DNA of 64,000 nt, taken from contig NZ_CP032084.1 in assembly GCF_003600685.1 (NCBI RefSeq), positions 2,480,001-2,544,000 on the forward strand, in the 5' to 3' direction. The translations under genes were made by a program, and so were the position numbers. The stretch comes from Achromobacter sp. B7. GTDB lineage: Bacteria; Pseudomonadota; Gammaproteobacteria; Burkholderiales; Burkholderiaceae_B. The notes under the pieces are model-generated. The model searched no databases. It was not told the origin of the DNA and saw nothing but the letters and a program-made list of their open reading frames with translations. This document shows, piece by piece, positions 16,413 to 26,150 of the stretch (position 1 is its first letter; each line of letters opens with the position of its first letter).

Positions 16413-17588
16413 TTAGCCTACGGTGGCAAAAACCGGTTCGCCCAGGTTCAGCATCAAACGATTTGCCCAGGCGAAGATGGCGTCCGAGTGCAGCAGGTCC
16501 AGCACTTCGCCTTCGCTCAAGCCCGCATCCTTCAATGCCTGGATGCTGTTGGCGTTGACGTCGGCCTGGGCCTCGGTGATCTGGATTGAGAACTGGGCAA
16601 TCGCCAGTTCACGCGCCGTGGTGCCGGCGGTGTAGGGGTCTTCGAACACTTGCGCGATCACTTCATTGCGCTTGGCCAGTTGTTCGAAGCGCTGCGCGTG
16701 GACGGATGCGCAGTACACGCAGCCGTTCACACGCGAGACGACCGTGGAGCCCAGCTCGCGTTCGGCGCGCGACAGGCCGCCTGGGGCGTACATGATGGCG
16801 TTGAAGGCGGTGGAGCGCTGGCGCAGGATTTCCGGTTGGTGGACCAGGAACAGGTAGTAGTCCGAGACCTTGGCCTTGGGGTGGCTTTCTTCCAGGACGG
16901 CGACTTGTTCCGGGGTGGCGGTGTCGACGTTGACGACGTCGAGCCATGCCTTCCACTCCAGCACTTCGTTGGTGAAGCCGTGGGCCTTGATGACGGCGCC
17001 GGGTTCGGTGGCGGCGGTGTTGGGTTCGAAGGGCGCGGGCGGGACGGCGGCGGCGCGGGGGGCTTGGCCTTCCAGGTCTTTCATCGCGATCAAGCCCGCG
17101 ACCAGACGGGTCTGGTACGACAGGAAGGCGATCAGTTGCGACAGGGTGACTACCGCGGGCGTGGAGACGCCTGCTGCGGGCAGGGTCTTCAGCGCGGCTT
17201 CGTCGCCTTCGACGGGGTTTTCGATCAGCTTGCGCGTGAATTCCAACACGGCAGCCAGGCGCGGGGTGGAGGCGTCTGACGGCTTGCCGGATTCTGCGAC
17301 GGCGATGTCGGCGGGGGCTGCGTCCGTTTCCGCCAAGCGGGCGCGGTAGTGCGAGGCCAGCAGCGGCGACGGGCTGATGCGGGTGGCGTACAGCGCGACC
17401 AGCAGGCGTTCGGCCAGCGACAAGCCGGGCAGTGCCGGGTCGAACAGTGCGTCATAGCTGCCTTGGGTGGCGGCGGCGACTTTTTCGCGTTGGTGGCGGA
17501 CTTCAAAAGTTTTGCTGCCGGGCGTCAGGCCGACGAGCTTGTCGACCAGATCATTGACGGCGTCATAGACGATGGGTTGTTGTGCCAT
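16413..17588 (-). CDS. double CMD (AhpD-like) domain protein
   Basis: A 391-residue protein with two carboxymuconolactone-decarboxylase/AhpD-like halves. The first (about 1-175) matches in style the family known as Avi_7170 and lacks a Cys pair. The second (about 195-391) matches the alkylhydroperoxidase-domain family Avi_7169 and has the catalytic pair C290-VY-C293 with H297. In related gene cassettes these halves are often separate genes, so this looks like a fusion. AhpD-like proteins reduce peroxides or disulfides via the CxxC pair; the substrate here is unknown. It is the last gene of a nine-gene operon, 24 bases after the thioesterase-like gene. Confidence 0.78.
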   Translation of the reverse strand: MAQQPIVYDAVNDLVDKLVGLTPGSKTFEVRHQREKVAAATQGSYDALFDPALPGLSLAERLLVALYATRISPSPLLASHYRARLAETDAAPADIAVAESGKPSDASTPRLAAVLEFTRKLIENPVEGDEAALKTLPAAGVSTPAVVTLSQLIAFLSYQTRLVAGLIAMKDLEGQAPRAAAVPPAPFEPNTAATEPGAVIKAHGFTNEVLEWKAWLDVVNVDTATPEQVAVLEESHPKAKVSDYYLFLVHQPEILRQRSTAFNAIMYAPGGLSRAERELGSTVVSRVNGCVYCASVHAQRFEQLAKRNEVIAQVFEDPYTAGTTARELAIAQFSIQITEAQADVNANSIQALKDAGLSEGEVLDLLHSDAIFAWANRLMLNLGEPVFATVG

Positions 17589-17612
17589 GGGGATGTTCTC
17601 CTTGGTGTCTGA

Positions 17613-19067
17613 TCAGCCGGCGTTGCCGGAAGTGCTTGCCGAATGTGCGGCAGCCGATTGCGAGCTTGCGGAATCCGAACGAACCGGATCCGGGCCAGCC
17701 GAACCAACCGCAGCCGCCCGCGCCTTCACCGCCGCGTCCAAAAACTTCTTCACGCCTTCCCACGATTCCTGGTCGGCGCGTGCGTTGTCTTTTGGATTCC
17801 CGCCGCTGGTGCTGATCTTGCCCGACACGGGGTGGGCGTAGACAAGCTGGGTGGTGGGCACGTACGGGAACAGGATCGAGTGGCCGCCGTTTTCGTAGTC
17901 GAGCCATTCGACGGGGTAGGGGTGTTTCACTTCAACGAGCTTGTCCTGCACCATCTTCGAGTACAGGCTGGACGGCCACGAGCCATCGTCGGTGCCGGAC
18001 AGCAGCATGACCGGGCCTTCGATGTCTTCCACGCGAATGCGGGCGCGGGCGACGGCGTCGGGGTCTTGCAGTGCGGTCAGGATGGCTTTTTCGTGACGAT
18101 GCGGCGACGGGCCTTCGTCAAACGGCGCCCACGTGGCGGTGCGGTTGTTTTCCCAGACGTGGGGGATGGGCTTGCCGCCCAGCAGCCAGGTCGGGCCTTC
18201 GCGGCCGATCTTGGGGTCGCAGGCGTTCTGGCCGCTGTGGACGACGGCGCCGGGTACGTAGGCGACGACGGCGGACACTTCCTTGGGAAAGGTTGCGCCC
18301 AGCAACAGCACGAGTTCACCGCCGCGCGATTGGCCGCTGATGGCGACGAAGTCGTGCTTGGGCTGAACCTTTTTGCGCAGCCAGCGCAGGCCGGTCTGGA
18401 AGTATTCCAGCGGGGTGTTCGAGATATAGTCGGACAGGCCCGGCGCTTTGAAGTACGCCAGCGCAAAGGCGGCGTAGCCGCGCGATGCGTATAGCGCCGC
18501 GCGCGGTTCGTTGATGCCGCCGCCCGAGCCGTTCAGGATCATGACGGCGGGGTGCGAACCGGGCTTGCTGCCTGCCGGCAGGTACAGCGTGCCGACCAAG
18601 CCTTCTTCGCGGACCTCGTGGCGGGTAACGCCGTCCAGCGCCAAGCGTTGTGTGAACGTGGCCTGGGCCTGCATGTCGGCCACAGCGCCGGCTACAACGC
18701 CGGCATCAGCACCGCCTTCAGCACCGCGTTCAACCGCACCCACACGCGCAACCACATCGGTAACCAAAGCATCGGTCACCGGGTGGTTGAAGTGTTCGCG
18801 GCTGGGCGAGTCCACGGGGGCTTGCGACCAGATCAGGCCCATCGGCGACAAACCGGTGTAGTCGCCCGAGACGGGCGCGTCGCGGGTCAGGTCGACCACG
18901 CCGTCTTCGCCCGCCGTGTAGGCGGCCTGGGCTTGCCACAGCACGCCGTTGCGGCGGGTGCGCGCGGTGAGATGCACCGTTTGGCCGGGTGCCACGTTTT
19001 CCACCCGGATCTGGCGCGGCACGTCGATCAAGGCGTCCGCGGGGGTGATGGTCAGGGTCGGCGCCAT
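17613..19067 (-). CDS. acyl-CoA thioesterase/BAAT-family hydrolase
   Basis: A 484-residue protein with an N-terminal BAAT/acyl-CoA hydrolase beta-sandwich (about 1-100) and a C-terminal alpha/beta hydrolase. The nucleophile elbow is GQSRGG (S247, where eukaryotic amidases have Cys). The Asp is in LLSGTDDGSWPS and the His in NGGHSILFP. An Ala/Gly-rich linker (about 112-134) and an Ala/Ser-rich tail (about 450-484) are unusual and may be local repeat expansion. Members cleave acyl-CoA or transfer the acyl group to an amine. The gene starts 3 bases after the substrate-binding protein stop, so the operon link is tight. Confidence 0.8.
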   Translation of the reverse strand: MAPTLTITPADALIDVPRQIRVENVAPGQTVHLTARTRRNGVLWQAQAAYTAGEDGVVDLTRDAPVSGDYTGLSPMGLIWSQAPVDSPSREHFNHPVTDALVTDVVARVGAVERGAEGGADAGVVAGAVADMQAQATFTQRLALDGVTRHEVREEGLVGTLYLPAGSKPGSHPAVMILNGSGGGINEPRAALYASRGYAAFALAYFKAPGLSDYISNTPLEYFQTGLRWLRKKVQPKHDFVAISGQSRGGELVLLLGATFPKEVSAVVAYVPGAVVHSGQNACDPKIGREGPTWLLGGKPIPHVWENNRTATWAPFDEGPSPHRHEKAILTALQDPDAVARARIRVEDIEGPVMLLSGTDDGSWPSSLYSKMVQDKLVEVKHPYPVEWLDYENGGHSILFPYVPTTQLVYAHPVSGKISTSGGNPKDNARADQESWEGVKKFLDAAVKARAAAVGSAGPDPVRSDSASSQSAAAHSASTSGNAG

Positions 19068-19070
19068 GGC

Positions 19071-20654
19071 TTATTTACCGGCCGCGGCGGCGGGTTCTTT
19101 GGTGACCATCATGGCGGCCGTGCGGTCGCTGGTCATCGGCGTCACCTTCAAGCCCTTCTTGGTGGCCCAGATGTTCTTGTAGTGGAACAGCGGGATGATG
19201 CCGACGTCGTCGGACACCAGCTTGACCGAGTCGCGCAGGATGGCTTCACGCTTGGCCACATCGAATTCCGACGTGGACTGTTCCAGCGCGGCGTCTACCT
19301 TGGGGTTGGTGTAGTGGCCCCAGTTGGACGCGCCCAGGCCCTTCTTGGCGTCGACGGTGGCCAGGATGTTGACCAGCGCGTAGCTGGCTTCACCCGTGCC
19401 GTTGCCCCACGCCAGCATGCTGACGGCGAATTCGTTCTTGTTGGCGCGGCCCGAGTACACGGCCCATGGCACCACTTCCACTTGGGTCTTGACGCCGACG
19501 CGGGTCCAGAACTGCGCCACGGCTTGGGCGGTTTCCGGGCCTTGCGGGTAGCGGTCGTTGGGCACGTGCATGGTCAGCTTGAAGCCGTCGGGAAAGCCCG
19601 CTTCGGCCAGCAGCTTCTTGGCTTGCGCGACGTCGTTGGGGATGTCTTTGACGTCGGGGTTGTAGCCGAAGGTGCCCTTGGGCATCCACTGGTTGGCTTC
19701 GGTGGCCGCGCCTTGCAGGATGCGGTCCGAAATGGCCTTGCGGTTGATGGCCAGGTTCAGCGCCTGACGCACGCGCAGGTCCAGCAGCGGGTTCTTGTCC
19801 AGCGGCTTGCCGTTGTTGTCGGTGATGTACTGGTTGGGCGCGGGGTTGAAGCTGGGTTGCAGGATCATGACGCGCAGGCCGTCGTACGGGTACACCGCGA
19901 TGTTCGGGGCCTTTTGCAGCTTGGCCAGGTCCGACACCGACACCTTGTCGATCACGTCCACGTCACCGGCCAACAGGGCGGCGGTGCGCGAGGCGGCGTT
20001 GTTGATGTAGCGGTAGTTGACCTTGTCCCACGTGGCCTTCTCGCCCCAGTAGCCGTCGTTGCGTTCCATGATGACGCGGTCGCCGGGGGTGTAGGACACG
20101 AACTTGTACGGGCCGGTGCCAACCATGGCCTTGCCCGAGTTGTAGTCTTCGGTGGTGGACTTTTCACCGACGTGCTTGCTGACGACGTGCACGGATGCCA
20201 GGTTCAGCGGCAGGTCGGGGTTGGGCGCTTTGGTCTTGACGATAAGGGTCAGCGGGTCCTTGGCGGTCATCGTGTCGATGGTGCGCAGGTAGCCGGCGTA
20301 CGTTGCCACGCTGCCCGGCACGGCGCGCGCGCGGGTGTAGGAATAGATCAGGTCGTCGGCGGTAAACGGCGTGCCGTCTTGCCACTTGACGCCTTCACGC
20401 AGCTTGAATTCCCAGGTGGTGGGGTCCAGCGGTTTCCAGCTGACGGCCAGGCCGGGTTGCAGCTTGTTCCACTTGTTCTCGATCAGCAGGTCCCAGAAGT
20501 GCAGGGCCACCGAGCGGTCGCCGGCGTGGTTGTTCAGCTGCGGGTCCAGGGACGACAGCGGGTCGGCGAAACCGATCGACAGGTTGTCGGCGGACGCGGC
20601 GGCAGAGGAGCCGAGGATGGCGGCGGTCAGGGTCGAAAGAATCAAGCGTTTCAT
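19071..20654 (-). CDS. ABC transporter substrate-binding protein, family 5 (peptide/nickel type)
   Basis: A 527-residue SBP_bac_5 protein with a signal peptide (about residues 1-22, ending AAASA). It has the family core DPLSSLDPQLNNHAGDRS and WEFKLREGVKWQDGTPFTADD. It captures a ligand in the periplasm for the permease and ATPases encoded upstream. Family members bind peptides, but also opines, glycosides and metal chelates, so the ligand is open; the oxidoreductase and thioesterase companions suggest a non-peptide compound. A 100-base gap separates it from the ATPase gene, the only sizeable gap in the operon, and may contain extra expression signals. Confidence 0.88.
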   Translation of the reverse strand: MKRLILSTLTAAILGSSAAASADNLSIGFADPLSSLDPQLNNHAGDRSVALHFWDLLIENKWNKLQPGLAVSWKPLDPTTWEFKLREGVKWQDGTPFTADDLIYSYTRARAVPGSVATYAGYLRTIDTMTAKDPLTLIVKTKAPNPDLPLNLASVHVVSKHVGEKSTTEDYNSGKAMVGTGPYKFVSYTPGDRVIMERNDGYWGEKATWDKVNYRYINNAASRTAALLAGDVDVIDKVSVSDLAKLQKAPNIAVYPYDGLRVMILQPSFNPAPNQYITDNNGKPLDKNPLLDLRVRQALNLAINRKAISDRILQGAATEANQWMPKGTFGYNPDVKDIPNDVAQAKKLLAEAGFPDGFKLTMHVPNDRYPQGPETAQAVAQFWTRVGVKTQVEVVPWAVYSGRANKNEFAVSMLAWGNGTGEASYALVNILATVDAKKGLGASNWGHYTNPKVDAALEQSTSEFDVAKREAILRDSVKLVSDDVGIIPLFHYKNIWATKKGLKVTPMTSDRTAAMMVTKEPAAAAGK

Positions 20655-20754
20655 GTTCGGGGTCCTTGGTAGGGGGGGAACGAGTTAAGTGTTCCGAAGG
20701 CTGCGTTGTCATTAGCGCCACTGAAGGAATTCAGGACAATGCGGCCAATTAGGT
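20655..20754. other. intercistronic gap within the ABC operon
   Basis: A 100-base gap between the second ATPase gene and the substrate-binding protein gene. No clear hairpin or promoter was identified; binding-protein genes often need extra expression, so an internal signal here would be plausible. Confidence 0.3.
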
Positions 20755-21771
20755 TCAGGCCATGTCGTTCAAATGACAGGCGCTTAAATGGTTGATGGCG
20801 ATTCCCTTCAACGTGGGAACTTCGGTCTTGCAGCGCGGCATCGCATGCGGACATCGCGGATGAAAATGGCAGCCGCCGGGCGGGTTCAGCGGGCTGGGAA
20901 TCTCGCCTTTGATCGCGGTAAAGATCTTGTGGCGGGACTTCAGGCTGGGAATTTCCGCCAGCAGCGCTTGCGTGTACGGGTGGTTGGGGCGCTGGAACAC
21001 TTCGTCCACCGTGGCCGTTTCCACGACGCGGCCCAGGTACATGATGACGACGCGGTCAGACAGGTGTTCCACCACGCCCAGGTCATGGCTGATGAACAGA
21101 TACGTCAGGTTCAGTTCTTCGCGCAGGTCCATGAACAGGTTCAGGATCTGGGCTTGAATGGACACGTCCAGCGCGGCCACGGCTTCGTCGCACACCAGCA
21201 TGGACGGCTGCACGGCTAGCGCGCGGGCGATGCCGATGCGCTGGCGCTGGCCGCCGCTGAATTGGTGCGGATAGCGTTGGCGCAGGGCAGGGTCGAGCCC
21301 CGCACGTTCCAGTTGGGCGCTGACGTAGTCGTCAAAGCCCGCGTTGTCGACCAGGCCGTGGATGCGGGCCGCTTCGCCCACGATCTCGTCCACGCGCAGG
21401 CGCGGGTTGAGGCTGGCGTAGGGGTCCTGGAAAATCATCTGCACGGTCAGGCGCGCGGCGTGGGCGGCGGCCGAGTTCATGTCGGACGGGCGCACGCCGT
21501 TGATGCGGACTTCACCGCCAGACGGCGTCAACAAGCCGGCGGCGATGCGGCCCAGCGTGGATTTGCCGCAACCGGATTCACCAACCAGGCCGACGACTTC
21601 GCCGGGGTTCACGATCAGGTCCACGTTGTCGACCGCGCGCGTGATGGCGGGCGGCTTGGACAAGCCCAGCTTTTGCATGGCGCGGCCGGCTGCGCCGACC
21701 TTTTTTTCGCCAAAGCGCTTGCTGACTTGAGAAAGGTCAATCAGCGGCGTGGGGGCGGCGGATACAGTCAT
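20755..21771 (-). CDS. ABC transporter ATP-binding protein, DppF/OppF type
   Basis: A 338-residue ATPase with Walker A GESGCGKST, signature FSGGQRQRIGIARAL, Walker B MLVCDEAVAALD and H-loop FISHDLGVV. The C-terminus carries the oligopeptide-transporter extension with spaced Cys residues (GGCHFHPRCPHAMPRC). The Walker B segment reads CDEAVAALD where most homologues have CDExVSALD, a conservative change. It overlaps the upstream ATPase gene by 4 bases and forms the second half of the ATPase dimer in the inner membrane importer. Confidence 0.9.
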   Translation of the reverse strand: MTVSAAPTPLIDLSQVSKRFGEKKVGAAGRAMQKLGLSKPPAITRAVDNVDLIVNPGEVVGLVGESGCGKSTLGRIAAGLLTPSGGEVRINGVRPSDMNSAAAHAARLTVQMIFQDPYASLNPRLRVDEIVGEAARIHGLVDNAGFDDYVSAQLERAGLDPALRQRYPHQFSGGQRQRIGIARALAVQPSMLVCDEAVAALDVSIQAQILNLFMDLREELNLTYLFISHDLGVVEHLSDRVVIMYLGRVVETATVDEVFQRPNHPYTQALLAEIPSLKSRHKIFTAIKGEIPSPLNPPGGCHFHPRCPHAMPRCKTEVPTLKGIAINHLSACHLNDMA

Positions 21772-22781
21772 GCCGTCACCTCGTTGTGGATCTGGATAGT
21801 CGGATGGAAGCAGCGCACATCGTGTTCGGGCAGGGCTTGCGTGATGCCGGGTTGCTGGCCACAGGCGGCGGTGGCGCGCGAGCAGCGCGCCGAAAATGCG
21901 CAGCCGGCGGGCAGGTGCAGCAGGTTGGGCGTCATGCCGGGAATCTGGCGCAGGCGCTGGCCGCGTTGGTTATTGCTGGGCAGGCTGTCGATCAGGCCGA
22001 CGGTGTAGGGGTGCTGCGGGCGGTCAAGCACGTCGTCGACCTTGCCATGTTCAACGATGCGGCCGGCGTACATCACGGCCACGTCATCGGCCAAGCCTGC
22101 CACGACCGACAGATCATGCGTAATCCAGATCAGGCTGGTGCCGTGCTGCTGCGCGAGCTTCTGCACTTCAGACAGAATCTGCGCCTGGATGGTGACGTCC
22201 AGCGCGGTGGTGGGTTCGTCGGCAATGATCAGGTCAGGGCGGTGCAGCATGGCGATGGCAATGGCCACGCGCTGGCGCATGCCGCCGGACAGTTGGTGCG
22301 GGTAGGCCAGCAAGCGTTCTTCGGGGCTGGGGATGCCCATCATGCCCAGCGTGTCGCGGGCCAGCGTGCGGGCTTGTGCCTTGCTCATCTTGTTATGCGC
22401 GCGCACGGTTTCGATCATCTGCACATCCACCCGCAAGACGGGGTTCAGCGTCATCATCGGATCTTGGAAGATCATGGCGATGCGGTTGCCTTGCAACTTG
22501 CGCAGTTCACGCGGGGCCAGCTTGGTCAGGTCGCGGCCCTGGAACAGGATTTCTCCGCCGACGATGCGGCCCGGCGCGTCGACCAGACCCATGATGGAAA
22601 AGCCCGTCACGGATTTGCCCGAGCCGGATTCACCGACCAGGCCCAGGATCTTGCCGCGCTCCAGCGTGAACGATACGCCGTCCACGGCGGGCAGCACGCC
22701 CGCGCGGGTATGAAAGTGCGTGCGCAGGTTGCGCACTTCAAGCGTGGCCGGCGCGCCAGCGAAAGCGGTGCGGTCGGTCAT
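21768..22781 (-). CDS. ABC transporter ATP-binding protein, DppD/OppD type
   Basis: A 337-residue ATPase with Walker [10 protein letters not shown], signature [16 protein letters not shown], Walker [13 protein letters not shown] and H-loop WITHDLSVV, plus the oligo_HPY C-terminal block ([10 protein letters not shown]). It pairs with the DppF-type subunit encoded downstream. It overlaps both neighbours by 4 bases, so stoichiometric co-translation is expected. Confidence 0.9.
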   Translation of the reverse strand: MTDRTAFAGAPATLEVRNLRTHFHTRAGVLPAVDGVSFTLERGKILGLVGESGSGKSVTGFSIMGLVDAPGRIVGGEILFQGRDLTKLAPRELRKLQGNRIAMIFQDPMMTLNPVLRVDVQMIETVRAHNKMSKAQARTLARDTLGMMGIPSPEERLLAYPHQLSGGMRQRVAIAIAMLHRPDLIIADEPTTALDVTIQAQILSEVQKLAQQHGTSLIWITHDLSVVAGLADDVAVMYAGRIVEHGKVDDVLDRPQHPYTVGLIDSLPSNNQRGQRLRQIPGMTPNLLHLPAGCAFSARCSRATAACGQQPGITQALPEHDVRCFHPTIQIHNEVTA

Positions 22782-23695
22782 TTGTGAGTCCTTGGGTTCA
22801 GCACGTCGCGCAGGCGGTCGCCCACCAGATTGATGGCGACGATGGTGATCAGCAGCGCGATGCCGGGGTAGAAGCTGATCCAGTATTCGCCGGACAGCAT
22901 GTATTGAAAGCCGTTGGAAATCAGCAGGCCCAGCGACGGTTCGGTCACCGGCACGCCCAGGCCCAGAAAGCTCAAGGTGGCCTCCAGTGTGATGGCGCGC
23001 GCGATCTGCAAGGTGCCAATCACAATCAGCGGCGGCAGGCAGTTGGGCAGGATGTGCTTCAACATGATCCGCCAGTTGGGAATGTCCAGGCAGCGGGCGG
23101 CTTCGACGTATTCACGGCGGCGTTCCACCAGGGCCTGGCCGCGCGCGGTGCGGGCGTAATAGGCCCATTCCAGAATCACCAGCGTCAGCACCACGTTGCC
23201 CACGCCCTTGCCCAGGTAGGCCAGGATCATCATGGCCACCAGGATGGACGGGAACGACAGAATCAGGTCGACCAGCCGCATGATGAAGGCATCAACCTTG
23301 CCGCCCGCGTAGGCGGCAAGCAGGCCCAGCAGCGTGCCGACGATGCCGGCGATAACGGCCGAGCCCACGCCCACCATCAAGCTGATGCGCAGGCCGTACA
23401 GAATGCCGGACAGCAAGTCGCGGCCCTGGCCGTCGGTGCCCAGCCAGTAGTGGAAGGTGTCCAGGCCGTTCATGGAGCCCGGCGGCATGCGGGAATCCAG
23501 CACGTCGATTTGCAGCAGGTCGTACGGGTTCTGCGGCGAGATCCACGGCGCGAAGATGGCGGCCAGGATCAGCAGGGTGGCCACGGCCAGGCCGAATACC
23601 GCCGTCTTGGACGACAGGAATTCGGTCAGGTTGCGGCGCCAGGGCGATTCGCGGCGTAGGGCCGGAACCTTGTCAGGGGTTGCAGTGGTGCTCAT
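22778..23695 (-). CDS. ABC transporter permease, DppC/OppC type
   Basis: A 305-residue inner-membrane permease with an N-terminal cytoplasmic stretch, a first membrane helix (AVFGLAVATLLILAAIF) and about five further helices. The EAA loop, which contacts the ATPase, reads EAARCLDIPNWRIMLKHILP. It has 4-base overlaps with the genes on both sides. Confidence 0.9.
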   Translation of the reverse strand: MSTTATPDKVPALRRESPWRRNLTEFLSSKTAVFGLAVATLLILAAIFAPWISPQNPYDLLQIDVLDSRMPPGSMNGLDTFHYWLGTDGQGRDLLSGILYGLRISLMVGVGSAVIAGIVGTLLGLLAAYAGGKVDAFIMRLVDLILSFPSILVAMMILAYLGKGVGNVVLTLVILEWAYYARTARGQALVERRREYVEAARCLDIPNWRIMLKHILPNCLPPLIVIGTLQIARAITLEATLSFLGLGVPVTEPSLGLLISNGFQYMLSGEYWISFYPGIALLITIVAINLVGDRLRDVLNPRTHK

Positions 23696-24666
23696 GCCGA
23701 GCCCTCCAGCCGTACCCGGGGGTCCAGCACTTTATAAAGAATGTCGACGATCAGGTTCAGCGTAACGAACAGGCACACCACCACGATCAGGTAGGCGACG
23801 ATGACGGGGCGGTCCAGCGCGTTCAGGCTGTCCAGGATCAGCTTGCCGGCGCCGGGCCACGAGAAAATGCTTTCCGTGATGACGGCGAACGCAATCGTCG
23901 AACCCAGCTCCAGGCCCAGCACCGTCACCAGCGGGATCATCGTGTTGCGCAGCACGTGTACACAGACCACGCGAAACGGCGACAAGCCCTTGGCACGCGC
24001 GAACTTCACGAAGTCCAGCGGAATCACGTCGCGCACGCCGGCGCGGGTTAGGCGGATGACAAGCGAAATCTTGAACAGCGACAGGTTCAGCGCGGGCAAG
24101 ATCAAGTGGCGCCAGCCGTCGGCGGTGAGCCACGACCACTGAAAGCCCAGGAATTCCACCGTCTGCCCCCGGCCGCTGGCGGGCAGCCAGCCGAGTGACA
24201 CGCTGAACGTCATGATGAGCATCAGCGCCACCCAGAAGGTGGGCAGCGAGAAGCCGACGATGCTGCCGGCCATGATCATTTTGGAAAAGCGGCTGTCGGG
24301 GTACAGGCCGGCAATCAAGCCCAGCGGCAGGCCGATGATGACGGCCAGCAGCAGCGCGCTGATCGCCAGTTCCAGCGTGGCGGGCAGGCGCTGGATCACC
24401 AGTTCAATCGCGGGGATGTTGTAGACGAAGCTGTTGCCCAGGTTGCCATGCAGCGCCCCGTTCAGAAAGCCCAGGTATTGCTGCCACAGCGGCTTGTCCA
24501 GGCCCAGTTCCGCGATGATGCGGGCGCGGTCCACCTGGTCTACGTCCTGGCCGATCAGGATGTCCACGGGGTTGCCGATGGCGTGCAGGCCCACGAAGAC
24601 GATCAGCGTCATCAGCAACACCACCACCGCCGCTTGCGCGACACGGCGTATCAACCAACCGGTCAT
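23692..24666 (-). CDS. ABC transporter permease, DppB/OppB type
   Basis: A 324-residue permease starting MTGWLIRRVAQ, the typical N-terminus of DppB-type subunits, with about six membrane helices. The EAA-like loop is KFARAKGLSPFRVVCVHVLRN. The start at 24666 overlaps the stop of the flavin monooxygenase gene by 4 bases; a longer open frame to 24729 is less likely because it lies inside that gene. With the DppC-type subunit it forms the translocation channel. Confidence 0.9.
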   Translation of the reverse strand: MTGWLIRRVAQAAVVVLLMTLIVFVGLHAIGNPVDILIGQDVDQVDRARIIAELGLDKPLWQQYLGFLNGALHGNLGNSFVYNIPAIELVIQRLPATLELAISALLLAVIIGLPLGLIAGLYPDSRFSKMIMAGSIVGFSLPTFWVALMLIMTFSVSLGWLPASGRGQTVEFLGFQWSWLTADGWRHLILPALNLSLFKISLVIRLTRAGVRDVIPLDFVKFARAKGLSPFRVVCVHVLRNTMIPLVTVLGLELGSTIAFAVITESIFSWPGAGKLILDSLNALDRPVIVAYLIVVVCLFVTLNLIVDILYKVLDPRVRLEGSA

Positions 24667-26150
24667 TGCGTGGTCTCCGCTTGCGAGGCCGGGGTGGCGA
24701 TTGCCGCGGGCGGCCGGGCCGGCGTCCATTCATCGCCGAACACTTCCGGTTCGGAAAACGCTTCCATGTTGGCGTAGTACGTTTCGACGTCTTCGCGGTA
24801 GAACAGGCCGGCGATGCCTTGCGCCAGGCGCTTGGCGCCGTCGCTGATGGCGGGGATGTCGCCCGAGACCGTGCCTTGGGTCAGCGCGGCGGGGTAGGAA
24901 AAGCAGTGCACGCGGTCCAGGCCCGGGCAGGCGCCGGGCACTTTTTCTTGCAATTCAAAGACGGCGCCCAGGTCGGGGGAGTCATGCAGTTCCTGGTCTT
25001 CTTCGCCGGGGGGCGGGGTGAACCGGTCGCCCCAGTTGCGCACGTGGGGCGCCAGCGGGGCGAATTCCGGGCGCACGGTCCAGTCGATACGAAAGCCTGT
25101 CGAGAAGATCAGGAAGTCCAGCACGAACACGCCCTTGGGCGTGGTGACGTGGATGTCGTCGCCGACCAAGGCCAGGTCTTGCACGCCACAGCCCAGGTTG
25201 AAGCGGGCGTTCGGGAAGCGCGACACGCGCAAGGTGCTGCCGCGCGGGGGCGGCACTTGCGCGGCGTTGATGTAGTGGCGGATCTTCCACTTCCATTCGT
25301 CGGGCAGGGTCAGGTGGCCGTGGGTCAGGCCGGGGTTGCCCGCGCCTTTGCCCTTGTTCACGCGCGGGATGTCGTTGCGGCGGATCAGCAGGTCGACGCT
25401 GGCGGCGCCGGCTTCCAGCGCCGTGCCTGCGCTGTCCATGGCGGACGCGCCCGCGCCCACGACGCCGACGCGCTTGCCGGCCAGCGTGGCGTAGTCCATC
25501 ACGTCGGACGAATGCGCCCAGCGGTCGCGCGGCAGTTTCTTGGCAAAGTCAGGCACATAGGCGCCGCCCAGGCCGTCGCGGCCGGTGGCCAGCACCACGC
25601 GGCGGGCCAGCACGGTGCTGCGCCCGGCGGGCGATTCGATGTCCAGTTGCACCAGGCGGTCGGCGCGGGGTTGCACGGACAGCACGCGATGCTTGTTGCG
25701 CACGTCCAGGTTCAGCACGCGGCGATACCAGCGCAGGTAGTCCATCCATTGCAGGCGCGGAATCTTGTCCAGCGCGTCCCATTCGGCGGTGCCGAATTGC
25801 GCTTCGAACCAGGCGCGGAACGTCAGCGCGGGCAAGCCCAGCGCGGGGCCGGTCAGCTGCTTGGGACTACGCAGCGTTTCCATGCGGGCGGTGGTGGCCC
25901 ACGGGCCTTCGTAGCCTTCGGGCGCCTGGTCGAAGATGGGCGCGGTGATGCCCAGGTGCGTCAACGACGCGGCCGCGGCCAGGCCGGCCATGCCGCCGCC
26001 GATGACGACAACGTCCAGTACCTGTTGTCCATCAACCAGACGGGGCGCAACCCAGTTCTTGGCGGGAATTTCCAGCCAGGACAGGTCTTGCCGCAGACGC
26101 GCTTCCAGCGCATCCAGGCCTTGCGGCGGGGTGGCAATGGGCAGATTCAT
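24663..26150 (-). CDS. flavin-dependent monooxygenase (FMO/YUCCA-like)
   Basis: A 495-residue FAD/NAD(P)H oxidoreductase. The FAD-binding motif GGGMAG is at 51-56 and a second Rossmann motif (RVGVVGAGASAMDSA) lies mid-protein, as in flavin-containing monooxygenases. LATGRDGLGG and IFSTGF mark the late nucleotide-binding loops. Such enzymes hydroxylate N- or S-containing compounds or act as Baeyer-Villiger enzymes; the substrate is presumably what the ABC system imports. It is coupled by 4-base overlaps to both the LysR gene upstream and the permease gene downstream. Confidence 0.82.
   Translation of the reverse strand: MNLPIATPPQGLDALEARLRQDLSWLEIPAKNWVAPRLVDGQQVLDVVVIGGGMAGLAAAASLTHLGITAPIFDQAPEGYEGPWATTARMETLRSPKQLTGPALGLPALTFRAWFEAQFGTAEWDALDKIPRLQWMDYLRWYRRVLNLDVRNKHRVLSVQPRADRLVQLDIESPAGRSTVLARRVVLATGRDGLGGAYVPDFAKKLPRDRWAHSSDVMDYATLAGKRVGVVGAGASAMDSAGTALEAGAASVDLLIRRNDIPRVNKGKGAGNPGLTHGHLTLPDEWKWKIRHYINAAQVPPPRGSTLRVSRFPNARFNLGCGVQDLALVGDDIHVTTPKGVFVLDFLIFSTGFRIDWTVRPEFAPLAPHVRNWGDRFTPPPGEEDQELHDSPDLGAVFELQEKVPGACPGLDRVHCFSYPAALTQGTVSGDIPAISDGAKRLAQGIAGLFYREDVETYYANMEAFSEPEVFGDEWTPARPPAAIATPASQAETTQ

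Noticed and set aside
18552..20672. Very long plus-strand frame opposite the ABC substrate-binding protein and thioesterase genes
   Set aside because: It is a GC-rich shadow: composition is His/Gly/Arg-heavy with no motifs, while both minus-strand genes have clear family features.
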